From: Rheinheimera pacifica | GTDB taxonomy: Bacteria > Pseudomonadota > Gammaproteobacteria > Enterobacterales > Alteromonadaceae | DNA: 64,000 nt | NCBI RefSeq assembly: GCF_024809855.1 | Contig: NZ_JANUEM010000002.1 | Location: 372,001 to 436,000 of the forward strand | Reading direction: 5' to 3' | Shown here: positions 19,974 through 28,560 of the stretch, in pieces | Layout of the letters: each line of letters begins with the position of its first letter | Position numbering within the stretch: position 1 is the stretch's first letter | Translations under genes and position numbers: made by a program | Notes under the pieces: model-generated | Database searches by the model: none | What the model was told of the DNA's origin: nothing | What the model saw: only the letters and a program-made list of their open reading frames with translations

Positions 19974-20738
19974 ATGACAGCATTCTTTGTTTTATCAACC
20001 GGCCGTTGTGGTACGCAGTGGCTGGCAGAAACGCTGCAATGCTGGTCTACTAACTTTGTGGTACAGCATGAACCTATACATTTGGGTTACCGGCCGGATT
20101 TGAATACACCGCAAAATCCACTGGCGGCTAATGCTGAGCAAATTCAAAATCATTTAACCTATATAAAACGGCAATTGCAGCAGGGGAAAACCTATATTGA
20201 AACGGGCTTTCCGTGCTGGCGCCATCTGCATTGGTTTAAACAACAACTGGGTGAAGTAAAGATTATTTATATCCACAGAGAACCCGTTAAAACTGTGCAA
20301 TCTTTATTAAAACTGAATGCTTTTATTCCGCCGTTTCTGCCTCATCTCCCGGTTAAAAACCTGTTTCTTCCAGGTGCAGAGCAGGAGCTGTTATATCAGC
20401 ACCAGTCACTCTGGCCACAATTGAGTCCAGCAGAAAAAAATTTATGGTACTGGGCTGAAGTGCAATGGCAAGCCTGGCTCTATCAGCAGCAATGGCCTGT
20501 GGATGACTGGCTCAGCCTTAGCTTTAATCAATTATTTACTGCGGATGCCAGACAGCAGTTAGCGCAGTTTTTACATTGTGAAACAGATGTCTCATGGCCT
20601 GTTGAACAACCGTTAGACCAGTTTGGAGGCGCCTCAGTACAATCGCTACCAGATTTCCCCATACTGATAAAAATCCCCCAGATACGTGATATTGCTATCC
20701 GGCTTGGCTATCAATTTCCTAATTCAACCAGGTTTTGA
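19974..20738 (+). CDS. Sulfotransferase family protein A
   Basis: 254 residues. The PAPS 5'-phosphosulfate loop is at the very N-terminus (LSTGRCGTQWLAETL). The 3'-phosphate motif is IIYIHREPVKTVQSLL near residue 100. No signal peptide, so it would act in the cytoplasm with PAPS as donor. It is the only plus-strand gene in the cluster, and its last 28 bases overlap the 3' end of the second sulfotransferase on the other strand. The acceptor is unknown; given the neighbours it may be a protein or glycan of the surface apparatus. Confidence 0.8.
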   Translation: MTAFFVLSTGRCGTQWLAETLQCWSTNFVVQHEPIHLGYRPDLNTPQNPLAANAEQIQNHLTYIKRQLQQGKTYIETGFPCWRHLHWFKQQLGEVKIIYIHREPVKTVQSLLKLNAFIPPFLPHLPVKNLFLPGAEQELLYQHQSLWPQLSPAEKNLWYWAEVQWQAWLYQQQWPVDDWLSLSFNQLFTADARQQLAQFLHCETDVSWPVEQPLDQFGGASVQSLPDFPILIKIPQIRDIAIRLGYQFPNSTRF

Positions 20739-21823
20739 TACACCGGTGTCAGCGTTTGCCTGATATGCTCTAGTTGGTTGGTATTAAACACTTCTAATGC
20801 TGTTTTTGTTGCGGCTTTAAACGGTACTCCCCGCTGTTTAGCATCGAATTTATGCCGCTCCAGCCAGTGTCCGGTTTGTTGTATGGTTAGTGTAATATTC
20901 ACCAGACCGGCCAATGTTGCTGGTGTAGTTTGTTTCAACTGTTCATAGGTAAGGATTTTACATTTTTTCTTAGTCAGTATTTGCTGCATGTAATCTGCCA
21001 TTAGCTGTATTACTTTTATCCGGTATTCCAGTAAAGGTAAGTTTTGAGGTAGCTGATGCCAGAGCGCAGGCTGTAAGCTAACCATGTGTTTTCCAGATTG
21101 TTTTTCATGGGAAGCCAGAATAGCTTCAGGCTGGCGGATTAAACATACAACCTGAGCTGACGGGAACGTTTTTAACCAAACACGCCAGTGTTGTAAGTCC
21201 CAGGCATTGCACTTGATAACGAGTTTTTCTTCAGCATGCCGGAAGCGGCCCTGTAGCCTGACGGCCAAATCCAGCATATTTTCCTGCTGAGGTTGCCAGT
21301 ATGGATCTGCTAATAAATCGCTTATTAGCATCGACTCTGATAATACTTTACATTCAGGTTGCAGCATAAAACTGCCAGACAACAATGTAGAGCCACATCT
21401 TGACCAATGAAAAATTAGTAAGGCCGGTTGTATTGGCGGAAGTTTTTCCCGTTGTGCTAATAATTCAGCTACATCGCTATACGGCTGGATAAATTGTGCA
21501 AGCAGGCTCTGGCGACTAAGGGCTATATCCTCTTCCAGAAAAGGTAACACTGGTTTAGTAAATGCAGGTATCCAGCGAATTGTTTTTTGCTTCGCCTGAT
21601 AAGCGCTGGGTTGCCAGCATTGGCTGAATTGCTCAGCCTGCGGGCAAAATGGCAGGCTGTTCTGTTTTGCCAGAAAAAGCTGCACTTGTTCAAAATTGGC
21701 TTCAGGCCATTGTAGGTACAATTTTAACAAGCGCACAAACTCATCTAAGCTGGTTTGCTGCGATAAAGTCTGTAACTGTTCAGCGTTGTGTAGCAGGTTG
21801 TAATACAGCGTCACGGTAAACAT
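20711..21823 (-). CDS. Sulfotransferase family protein B
   Basis: 370 residues. An N-terminal segment (~1-125) of unknown fold precedes the sulfotransferase core, with the PAPS loop HWSRCGSTLLSGSF near 138 and a 3'-phosphate-type motif VVCLIRQPEAILASHEKQSGK near 225. The ATG overlaps the stop of the upstream methyltransferase/PhyH gene (TAATG), so the two are translationally coupled. N-terminally extended sulfotransferases of this kind accompany 2-oxoglutarate oxygenases in several gammaproteobacterial clusters, as I recall. The acceptor is unknown. Confidence 0.8.
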   Translation of the reverse strand: MFTVTLYYNLLHNAEQLQTLSQQTSLDEFVRLLKLYLQWPEANFEQVQLFLAKQNSLPFCPQAEQFSQCWQPSAYQAKQKTIRWIPAFTKPVLPFLEEDIALSRQSLLAQFIQPYSDVAELLAQREKLPPIQPALLIFHWSRCGSTLLSGSFMLQPECKVLSESMLISDLLADPYWQPQQENMLDLAVRLQGRFRHAEEKLVIKCNAWDLQHWRVWLKTFPSAQVVCLIRQPEAILASHEKQSGKHMVSLQPALWHQLPQNLPLLEYRIKVIQLMADYMQQILTKKKCKILTYEQLKQTTPATLAGLVNITLTIQQTGHWLERHKFDAKQRGVPFKAATKTALEVFNTNQLEHIRQTLTPVYQNLVELGN

Positions 21824-23811
21824 TAATCTGCTACCGGATACATATTAATATATTGCACCATACGGGGTTGATCAGTCATGTTTTTTGAAGGGCCGTGAGG
21901 TAGAGCGTGATGCCAGATAATTAAATCGCCAGCTTTGGCAGCTATAGCTTTTACCGGCCATTGGGCCCAGTTTTGCTGCTGCAAAGTATTTTCATCCTGT
22001 TGTTGTTGCTGTAACCATTGCTCTATCTGCAGATGAAAGCCTGGTACACAGCAAAAAGCGCCTTGCTGTTCTGTGGTATCTGTCAGGTAAATTAAACCTT
22101 GAGTTGCAAACTTCACCGGCGTGCGAAGCTCCATATCCCAGTGCATGCCTGGGCCAGGAAACTTCCAGGTAGCCGTCTGGGGGGGATTAAAACTGACTCT
22201 GTCAGTGCTCATAACCAGATCTGTACGTTGCCAGAGTTGTTCAAAAATTTGCCTGATAACTGGCACTTGCCGGTTGGCATCCAGAGCAGGATGACGAAAT
22301 AGCGGCAACATAATTTTTTCACACAGTGTCAGATGTTGATACCAACTGGCAGGGTGCTCCGGGTCAGCTTGCAGGTGCTGCCATACAGCCTGTCGACTGT
22401 GCTCGCATTGTGCCGCAGTAAGTACCGATGGGATAACTAAATAACCATTTTGCCGCCAGAACTCTAATTGCTTTTCTGACAACACTGAAGGTACTGCTGT
22501 GGGTTGTCGGGCAGCCGATAGTTCTTTTAACTGACGATTAATTTCCTGTTTTTGTAACTCACTTAACGCGAGTTGCCGGATTTCCTGTTGTAGAGCAGAT
22601 AAGCTGTCGCAACGATGTAGCAGTTGCATACCAGGTTGTAAACCTGTACCTATTAGATCCAATACTGCCCGGTCAAGATTCCATTCATCAGCAGTTGGTT
22701 GTGTAGTGGGCTCAGAAGAGATTTGTAACTTTTTCAGCAGCGTTTTTTGCCATAAACGGTGCAGGTGATAGATACCTTCGCCACTAAGATCACTGCTTGG
22801 TGTCAGTTCAATAGAAGCAGTTTGATACTGTAACTGCCATTTGGGTAAATGACCCGACTGATAATTGAATGTTAAGTTTGTGCCGGGAGATAGCCGTACC
22901 TGCCGTCGGTATTTGGGCAGAGTGAGCTGACTTTGATTTTCGCGTAACCAGAAGTTCCGGTATACCTGAATTTCGGTACATAGTTTTACATCAACTGCGC
23001 AAGCTTCAGACATTGGTACAGGGAATGTTGCTGTGAGTATGCTGGTTTCTCCTTGCTGTAACCGGATTGCACTTTCACTATTCAGATTAAATACCTGCCC
23101 CAGTGGGTAACACGCCTGATGTTGGCGGTCGTGCGACTCCAGCTCAGCGCAAAGTTGCACTTGTTGCGGGATCAGGCTGCCACCTGTTGCCAAACAGCGT
23201 TGTAAATTAACGAATATTTGAACCTGTGGTTCCTGTTCCAAAAATTGATTCATGGTTTCAGACAGGATTATATCGTAGGTAGTACCTTCTGCCGGCTGCC
23301 ACACAGTGGCATCAGCGCATACCCAATCTGCAATTCTGTCTCCCAAGTTCAGTGTATTGCACACATTACGAAAGCTTTCGAGAGAAAATGAGTGAATATC
23401 CAATGCTGTAATCTGTAGCTGTTTTGCACTAAATAAACCGAGCAGTGGCAAAACCAACCAGCCTAAAGGCCCGGTACCTGCATAGAGTAACTGAACTGGC
23501 CGCTCTGGGTTCAGGCGTTCATGCACTGCCTGATATACTCCCTGCATAAATACTCTGCTTCGTTCAACATCTTCAGCACACTGCGCTGCGGTTGTGGGTG
23601 ATACAGCTTTCCCATAGGGGGTAAGGGTAAAGTCCAAATCTCTGTATTGATCCGGGTGCAGGTCGAGGTTAATGTGCTGGCATAAGCTGGTTAGCAAAGA
23701 CACAATTAGCGGGCGGGCTTCAGCTGCACCTTTGCACTGTAATATTTTCTTAGCCAACTCTGGCAACATCAGGTCAGTCAGCTTTGGGTGGTGTTGCATT
23801 GCATCCGGCAT
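21823..23811 (-). CDS. Fusion of SAM-dependent methyltransferase and PhyH-type 2-oxoglutarate dioxygenase
   Basis: 662 residues in two enzyme halves. The N-terminal half (~110-260) is a class I methyltransferase: motif I LLYAGTGPLGWLVLP, acidic loop ALDIHSF and SETMNQFLE. A linker with a possible coiled coil (~400-435) follows. The C-terminal half (~445-660) is a phytanoyl-CoA-dioxygenase-like fold with WRQNGYLVIPSVL, the iron-binding HWDM (His and Asp), the distal His in HHALPHGPS and the 2-oxoglutarate Arg in QPRMVQY. It should methylate and hydroxylate, perhaps the same substrate. It overlaps the upstream beta-hydroxylase gene by 38 bases and the downstream sulfotransferase by 1. Confidence 0.82.
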   Translation of the reverse strand: MPDAMQHHPKLTDLMLPELAKKILQCKGAAEARPLIVSLLTSLCQHINLDLHPDQYRDLDFTLTPYGKAVSPTTAAQCAEDVERSRVFMQGVYQAVHERLNPERPVQLLYAGTGPLGWLVLPLLGLFSAKQLQITALDIHSFSLESFRNVCNTLNLGDRIADWVCADATVWQPAEGTTYDIILSETMNQFLEQEPQVQIFVNLQRCLATGGSLIPQQVQLCAELESHDRQHQACYPLGQVFNLNSESAIRLQQGETSILTATFPVPMSEACAVDVKLCTEIQVYRNFWLRENQSQLTLPKYRRQVRLSPGTNLTFNYQSGHLPKWQLQYQTASIELTPSSDLSGEGIYHLHRLWQKTLLKKLQISSEPTTQPTADEWNLDRAVLDLIGTGLQPGMQLLHRCDSLSALQQEIRQLALSELQKQEINRQLKELSAARQPTAVPSVLSEKQLEFWRQNGYLVIPSVLTAAQCEHSRQAVWQHLQADPEHPASWYQHLTLCEKIMLPLFRHPALDANRQVPVIRQIFEQLWQRTDLVMSTDRVSFNPPQTATWKFPGPGMHWDMELRTPVKFATQGLIYLTDTTEQQGAFCCVPGFHLQIEQWLQQQQQDENTLQQQNWAQWPVKAIAAKAGDLIIWHHALPHGPSKNMTDQPRMVQYINMYPVAD

Positions 23812-24376
23812 AAATTTGCTCCTTTAAGTGATCATTTACTACGCAGTCCAGTACCAAATTAATGCGCGGCTCTGCACCTTTATTTTCGACTCTGTGTACC
23901 TGATCGGCATTGATATACCAAAGCTCACCTGCCCGCATAGGTACTCGTTTTTCATTCACAAAAAAATTTAGCTGTTCATTGGTTTGAAGAGACAAATGTA
24001 GCCGGGCTTCTCCATGCTCCAGGCTTAAACCATGATCGCGGTGGGCGTTAATTTCAGCGCCGGGATGCAGGCGCATTAATCGTACCGATTTTAGCTGGTA
24101 AGGTAACGTATTTACAAAGTGCAGCAGTGCTGGGCTGTGTTCCAGATAGGGTAAGTTGCTCCAGTTTGCATCGGGGTGAATAGCAAAACTTTGCAAAATA
24201 CCGTGACTATTAAGATGTTGCGTAGCACAGCGTAAAGCTAATACGTCCCAGCCGCCCTGATAGTCCCGTTTATTAACATGTGCATGCCACTGCTGCAGCA
24301 GTAACAAGCTGAGTTCCTGCTGCATTTGCAGGTACTCAGGCACAGTGCCCAGCAAGGCAAAACTACAAATAGTCAT
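23774..24376 (-). CDS. Aspartyl/asparaginyl beta-hydroxylase family protein
   Basis: 200 residues. The double-stranded beta-helix shows SVRLMRLHPGAEINAHRDHG (first iron His and a metal-region Asp), LHLSLQTNEQLNFFVN, and the distal His in ADQVHRVENKG followed by RINLVLD (2-oxoglutarate-binding Arg). It would hydroxylate Asp or Asn side chains or a related substrate using Fe(II), O2 and 2-oxoglutarate in the cytoplasm. It is the first gene of a tightly overlapping minus-strand operon with the methyltransferase/PhyH fusion and sulfotransferase B. The Asp-rich giant protein nearby is a conceivable substrate, an inference from location only. Confidence 0.83.
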   Translation of the reverse strand: MTICSFALLGTVPEYLQMQQELSLLLLQQWHAHVNKRDYQGGWDVLALRCATQHLNSHGILQSFAIHPDANWSNLPYLEHSPALLHFVNTLPYQLKSVRLMRLHPGAEINAHRDHGLSLEHGEARLHLSLQTNEQLNFFVNEKRVPMRAGELWYINADQVHRVENKGAEPRINLVLDCVVNDHLKEQIYAGCNATPPKAD

Positions 24377-24476
24377 AGCTAATTCGTTAACTTTATTTTA
24401 TAAAAACAGAGGCTAACAGAAAAAAAGCACTATGGAAGCTCTTTGTTTGTAAAATCAATTTTCCGGAACTCTACAG

Positions 24477-24956
24477 ATGACAGACGAACTGCATAAGATA
24501 TTGGATTTTTTCAGCACTATTGGCATTAGCTGGACGCTGCAGCCGCTGACACAGGCTGGGTTTTTACCGGGGGTACAGATTAAAAACGGTGGCTTGTGTA
24601 TTGACACGCAGCAGTTGAAATACCCCGGAGATTTACTACATGAAGCCGGCCATATTGCGGTAATGCCTGCTGCCAGCCGGCACTTGTTGCAGGAAGATGT
24701 GAGAAAGTCTGCCGGGCAGGGGCCGGCTGAAGAAATGGCTGCTATTGCCTGGTCCTGGGCGGCATTAACCGCTTTACAGTTACCGCCAGAGTTTTTGTTT
24801 CATCCTGCCGGTTACAAAGGGGGGTCTGCTGCTTATATCACTGCATTTTCTGAGCAGGGTGGGTTTGGCCACCCGCTGCTAAGCTGGTATGGGCTGTGCC
24901 AGCCTGCCGGACAGGCCGGTGGTTATCCACAAATGCAGCGCTGGCTGCGCCCTTAA
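24477..24956 (+). CDS. Conserved hypothetical protein with HExxH-type motif
   Basis: 159 residues, no signal peptide or TM. It carries LLHEAGHIAVMP, an HExxH motif as in zincin metallopeptidases, at about residues 54-58. A downstream EEMAAIAWSWAA helix could supply a third ligand Glu. At 159 residues it is short for a peptidase, and it may be a minigluzincin-like or non-catalytic protein. The ATG at 24477 diverges from the hydroxylase operon 100 bases away. The stop overlaps the EamA transporter stop by 4 bases on the other strand. Confidence 0.7.
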   Translation: MTDELHKILDFFSTIGISWTLQPLTQAGFLPGVQIKNGGLCIDTQQLKYPGDLLHEAGHIAVMPAASRHLLQEDVRKSAGQGPAEEMAAIAWSWAALTALQLPPEFLFHPAGYKGGSAAYITAFSEQGGFGHPLLSWYGLCQPAGQAGGYPQMQRWLRP

Positions 24957-25840
24957 TACAGTATCAGCACAGTTCCCAGCACGGTAAGCGCGGCCCCCAG
25001 CCAGGCACCGGTTGCCGGGCTGCGTTTATATATCAGCCATAACAGCGGCAGCACCAATACCGGGCTAACGGAGGATAAAATAGCCACTAAACCGGCATCG
25101 CCGTATTTTAAAGCCTGCAATATCAGTGTCATACCCAGCACCATAGAAATACCGGCATTAGCCAACACCAGCAAAAACACTTTTTTGTTCATCGGTAAAT
25201 AAGCGCGTGCTAATTTAAAACCCAGCATAAAAATAAGCTGGTGCAGCACAAAAGCGGTTGTCATACGCACTGCTGAAGCGGCTATGGCATCTATATCTGT
25301 TTCCATCAGAGGCTTTAACATTAAGGTAGCCACGGCCTGGCACAATGCGGCCAGCAAACCCAGCGCCACGCCAGAGGCTAACTGGCTTTGGTTTGCCTCC
25401 CATATATGCAGCTCGGTTTTACGTTTACCAAAGAAAATGGCAATCATCACACCGCTTACCAGCAAACTGCTGCCGATAAGTGTCCAGCCCCATAAGGTTT
25501 CGCCAAGAAAGAAATACGCCAGCACCACAGAAAACAGCGAGTGCGTAGCAAACAACACACCGGCGCGGCGTGGGCCTAAGCGGTTCATCGCAGCAAATAA
25601 GGCGGTGTCGCCAATAAAAATACCGATCACACCGGAGAGCAGTAACAAGCCAAAGCTGCTAAACGCCAATGTAGCCCAGCCACCGCTGATGGCGGCTATC
25701 AGCCATAACAGGCTGGCAGCGCACAGCATACGCCAGCGGGTAAAGGCAAAGGCGCCTAAATGGGACGAAGCCTGCGCCGACAACAAACTGCCAAAAGCCC
25801 AGCAAGCAGCAGCTGCCAGCGCCATATATTCGTAAGACAA
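24953..25840 (-). CDS. EamA/DMT-family transporter
   Basis: 295 residues with ten hydrophobic segments in two five-helix EamA halves. The end of the first half shows FSVVLAYFFLGETLWGWTLIG and the second ends SVSPVLVLPLLWLIYKR. The duplicated topology is typical of inner-membrane drug/metabolite exporters of this superfamily. The substrate cannot be read. It is convergent with the HExxH gene, with a 4-base 3' overlap. Nothing in its 5' region hints at regulation. Confidence 0.88.
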   Translation of the reverse strand: MSYEYMALAAAACWAFGSLLSAQASSHLGAFAFTRWRMLCAASLLWLIAAISGGWATLAFSSFGLLLLSGVIGIFIGDTALFAAMNRLGPRRAGVLFATHSLFSVVLAYFFLGETLWGWTLIGSSLLVSGVMIAIFFGKRKTELHIWEANQSQLASGVALGLLAALCQAVATLMLKPLMETDIDAIAASAVRMTTAFVLHQLIFMLGFKLARAYLPMNKKVFLLVLANAGISMVLGMTLILQALKYGDAGLVAILSSVSPVLVLPLLWLIYKRSPATGAWLGAALTVLGTVLILY

Positions 25841-25891
25841 AGTGACACAGCCTTCGCAGAATAAAAACGCAGATTATACGTGGCTACACCG

Positions 25892-26644
25892 TTAACACCA
25901 GAGCTGGCTGACTGGCGTGTTTGTACTAAAACGGTGGGCCAGCTGGGCCTGCAACAACTCGGCGCAGGCCAGCGCATCGGTTACCGCATGATGCGGCCGG
26001 TAGGCGGGCAGATTATAACGTAACCGGCTGTCTGCCAGGCGGATCGACACAGGTTTTTGCCCGCGTAGCTGTTGCCACCAGCTTAGCGGTTTGTGCCGGT
26101 GCAACCTGGCTTCCAACTCCATAGTGTCAATCACCGGAAAGTGAATACCTTCGCCCAGCCGTGCCTTAAGCGCCGCATTTAAAAAAGGCCGCTCAATGCC
26201 GCGGTAATGCAGCACTATCACTTTACCGGCCATAAGTTGCAGTAGATCTGGCAATACTGCGGTTAAGTCCGGCGCGCCGGCAATGTCTGAATGGGTAATA
26301 CGGTGCAGCGTAACTGATTCATCACTTAGCGCAAAACGCGGTTTTAGCAGCCATTGCCGCGCCTGCGAGCTGTGTAGCTGCTTATAGGTCATCGGCAATA
26401 AGCCAATGCTGACAATGCCATTGTTGGCCGGGTTAAGGCCGGTGGTTTCAAAATCCAGCGCCAGCAAGGGCAGGTCAGATACCGGTGTGTCAGCGCTTAC
26501 GATGCCTGTCTGATAAAAGCGGTGCAGCAGCGGATGGCGCGCATTTTGCGCTTGCTGCTGGTAAAACTGCTGCCAGTTATCAATGTGGTGCTCATTATGG
26601 GTGCTGGCACGGTGTTTTAACGCAGATGGCCCCAGATACAGCAT
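25892..26644 (-). CDS. 3'-5' exonuclease, DEDDh type (DnaQ-like)
   Basis: 250 residues. Exo I LALDFETTGLNPANNGIVSIG supplies Asp and Glu. Exo II contains VLHYRGIERPFLNAAL (Asp replaced by Glu-Arg context, so check), and Exo III is HHAVTDALACAELL with the catalytic His and Asp. It should be a cytoplasmic DnaQ-fold nuclease, not the replicative epsilon subunit because of its N-terminal extension of ~65 residues. It follows the CNMP/CBS/DUF294 gene by 2 bases; that pair is a recurrent gammaproteobacterial arrangement. Confidence 0.85.
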   Translation of the reverse strand: MLYLGPSALKHRASTHNEHHIDNWQQFYQQQAQNARHPLLHRFYQTGIVSADTPVSDLPLLALDFETTGLNPANNGIVSIGLLPMTYKQLHSSQARQWLLKPRFALSDESVTLHRITHSDIAGAPDLTAVLPDLLQLMAGKVIVLHYRGIERPFLNAALKARLGEGIHFPVIDTMELEARLHRHKPLSWWQQLRGQKPVSIRLADSRLRYNLPAYRPHHAVTDALACAELLQAQLAHRFSTNTPVSQLWC

Positions 26645-26646
26645 AG

Positions 26647-28524
26647 CTATGCCTTAAAATGAAATTTAAGGAATTTCTGCGCATTACTCAGCACTGAAAA
26701 GGCTTCTTTCAAATGCTTGCGCTCAAATTCAGATAACCGCTCGGGCATAACATTATTGTCGGGTGTTTCATCTGCCTGTAAAGCCAGTGCTTGTTGGCGG
26801 ATACGTGCCATGGCGATGACTTCATAGGCGTCACGTAAATCTTCGCCGCGGCCTTTTGGCAAGACATTGGCAGCAATAATATTACGCAGCCGCTCGAACG
26901 AATTAGTGGCGCCACAGCCAAGTGCCAGCGCATGTACACGGATTAAATCTACCATCGGTGCGGTGCCGCGGCGTTTGATATTCAGGCTGTTGTTTTGCCG
27001 GCCGTCGTTTTCCATCACAAAGTCTTTAAAAAAGCCCAGCGGCGGTGTGCGCTGTAACGCATTGCGTACCATGCAGGCTAAAAAATGCGGCCGGGCAGCG
27101 GCTTTGGCCAGTATTAACTGGTTTAGCTGCTCGGCCCACTGGGTTTGGCCCCACACTGCGTCTAAATCAAAAAAGATATTGCTGTGCAGTAAGCGTTCGG
27201 CGCTGGGGTGCTCTATCCAGTCAGTAAAGTATTGCTGCCAAACATTAAGCGGCTGACGCCATTGAGGGTTGGTTGCCATAATATTGCCGCTGCAATAGCT
27301 GTAGCCACAGGCAGCCAGGCCGTCGCAAACAAAGCTGGCCAGTTGCTGAAAGTAGGCGTCGTGTTGTTCTGCGATAAAGCTGTTATCCAGAATTAGGGCG
27401 TTGTCCTGATCGGTGACGATAAGCTGCTCGTCGCGGGCCATAGAACCCAAAGCTAAAAAACAGTACGGCACCGGCGGCGGGCCCAGTTGTTGCTCGGCCA
27501 GCTCCAGCAGGCGTTGCTTAAAACTGCGGCCAATAGCTGCCATAGCACTGCCAATCATTTGCGAGTTAGCATCTTCATTTACCATGCGCACAAAGCAGGC
27601 TTTAACATCTTTGCCAAGGGCGCTGAGCTCTTCTACCGACTGCTGACGGAAAATTCTGCTGACCACAAACAGGCTGTTTTGCGACTCGTAGCGGATAATA
27701 TCTGACAACGCCAGCACGCCAACCGGTTTGGCTTGTTTTAACACCGGCAGGTGGTGCAAATTATGCCGCAGCATCAGCATCATGGCTTCAAACACATATT
27801 GCTGATGTTCAACCGTAACCAGTTTTGTTGACATTATCTGGCTGACACTGATCTCGGATTTTAAGCCCGGTGCCACCAGACGGGAGCGGATATCACGGTC
27901 GGTAATAATACCGGCCAGAGTACCGGGCCGTGCCGCACCTGGTGTATCCGGAGTATTCTCGTGCAGTATCAACAGGCTGGATACGCTTTGCTCTGTCATG
28001 ATTTTAGCCGCTTGCCAGACACTGGCGCTGCTGTCCAGACATACCGGCTCGCGCTGTAGCAGAGTACTTATTTTTACACTGAGCAAATCGGCTTTCGCCT
28101 GCCGGGCGGCTTTGCCTGATTGGCGTCGCTCGGTATCGCCTACTTCAACGTAATCGGCAAAAAACTCATTGCTGTCAAACAGCTGCTGAAATACCTTGTC
28201 GGGAATAAAGTAAATTAACGTATCTTCCAGTGCGGAAGCCGGAAAACGCACCTTGCCGCCGCGCAGCAGGCCTTGTTCGCCAAAAATACCGCCTTCACTT
28301 AAGCGGTTATATAAGTCGCCGTTACGGCGGAAGGTTTCCACTGCGCCACTGCGGATTAAATGCAATGCCTGCAGGGGCTCGTTAAAGCGCAGTATTTCGC
28401 TGCCAGCCTGGAAATAGCCAACATCAATACTTTGTGCCAGCTGCAATAACTGCGGTTCGGGCAATTCCTGAAACGGCGAATGCCGTTTCAGAAATTCCAG
28501 TATTTCAATTTGTTCTATTTCCAT
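26647..28524 (-). CDS. Cyclic-nucleotide-binding / CBS / DUF294 nucleotidyltransferase-like protein
   Basis: 625 residues. Order: cNMP-binding beta-barrel (~10-130, with EGGIFGEQGLLRGG), two CBS domains (~165-290, with TDRDIRSRLVAPG), DUF294 nucleotidyltransferase-like domain (~300-440, LALGSMARDEQLIVTDQDNAL, the GSxxRxE/DxD pattern) and a DUF294 C-terminal helical domain (~465-615). It is a cytoplasmic regulator. Homologues with this order typically sit beside a sodium:solute symporter and an exonuclease and are thought to control the transporter. Here a BCCT carrier gene precedes it by 36 bases. Confidence 0.9.
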   Translation of the reverse strand: MEIEQIEILEFLKRHSPFQELPEPQLLQLAQSIDVGYFQAGSEILRFNEPLQALHLIRSGAVETFRRNGDLYNRLSEGGIFGEQGLLRGGKVRFPASALEDTLIYFIPDKVFQQLFDSNEFFADYVEVGDTERRQSGKAARQAKADLLSVKISTLLQREPVCLDSSASVWQAAKIMTEQSVSSLLILHENTPDTPGAARPGTLAGIITDRDIRSRLVAPGLKSEISVSQIMSTKLVTVEHQQYVFEAMMLMLRHNLHHLPVLKQAKPVGVLALSDIIRYESQNSLFVVSRIFRQQSVEELSALGKDVKACFVRMVNEDANSQMIGSAMAAIGRSFKQRLLELAEQQLGPPPVPYCFLALGSMARDEQLIVTDQDNALILDNSFIAEQHDAYFQQLASFVCDGLAACGYSYCSGNIMATNPQWRQPLNVWQQYFTDWIEHPSAERLLHSNIFFDLDAVWGQTQWAEQLNQLILAKAAARPHFLACMVRNALQRTPPLGFFKDFVMENDGRQNNSLNIKRRGTAPMVDLIRVHALALGCGATNSFERLRNIIAANVLPKGRGEDLRDAYEVIAMARIRQQALALQADETPDNNVMPERLSEFERKHLKEAFSVLSNAQKFLKFHFKA

Positions 28525-28560
28525 GGTGTGTGTTTTCCGCCGGGCTTATTTTTCACCGCC

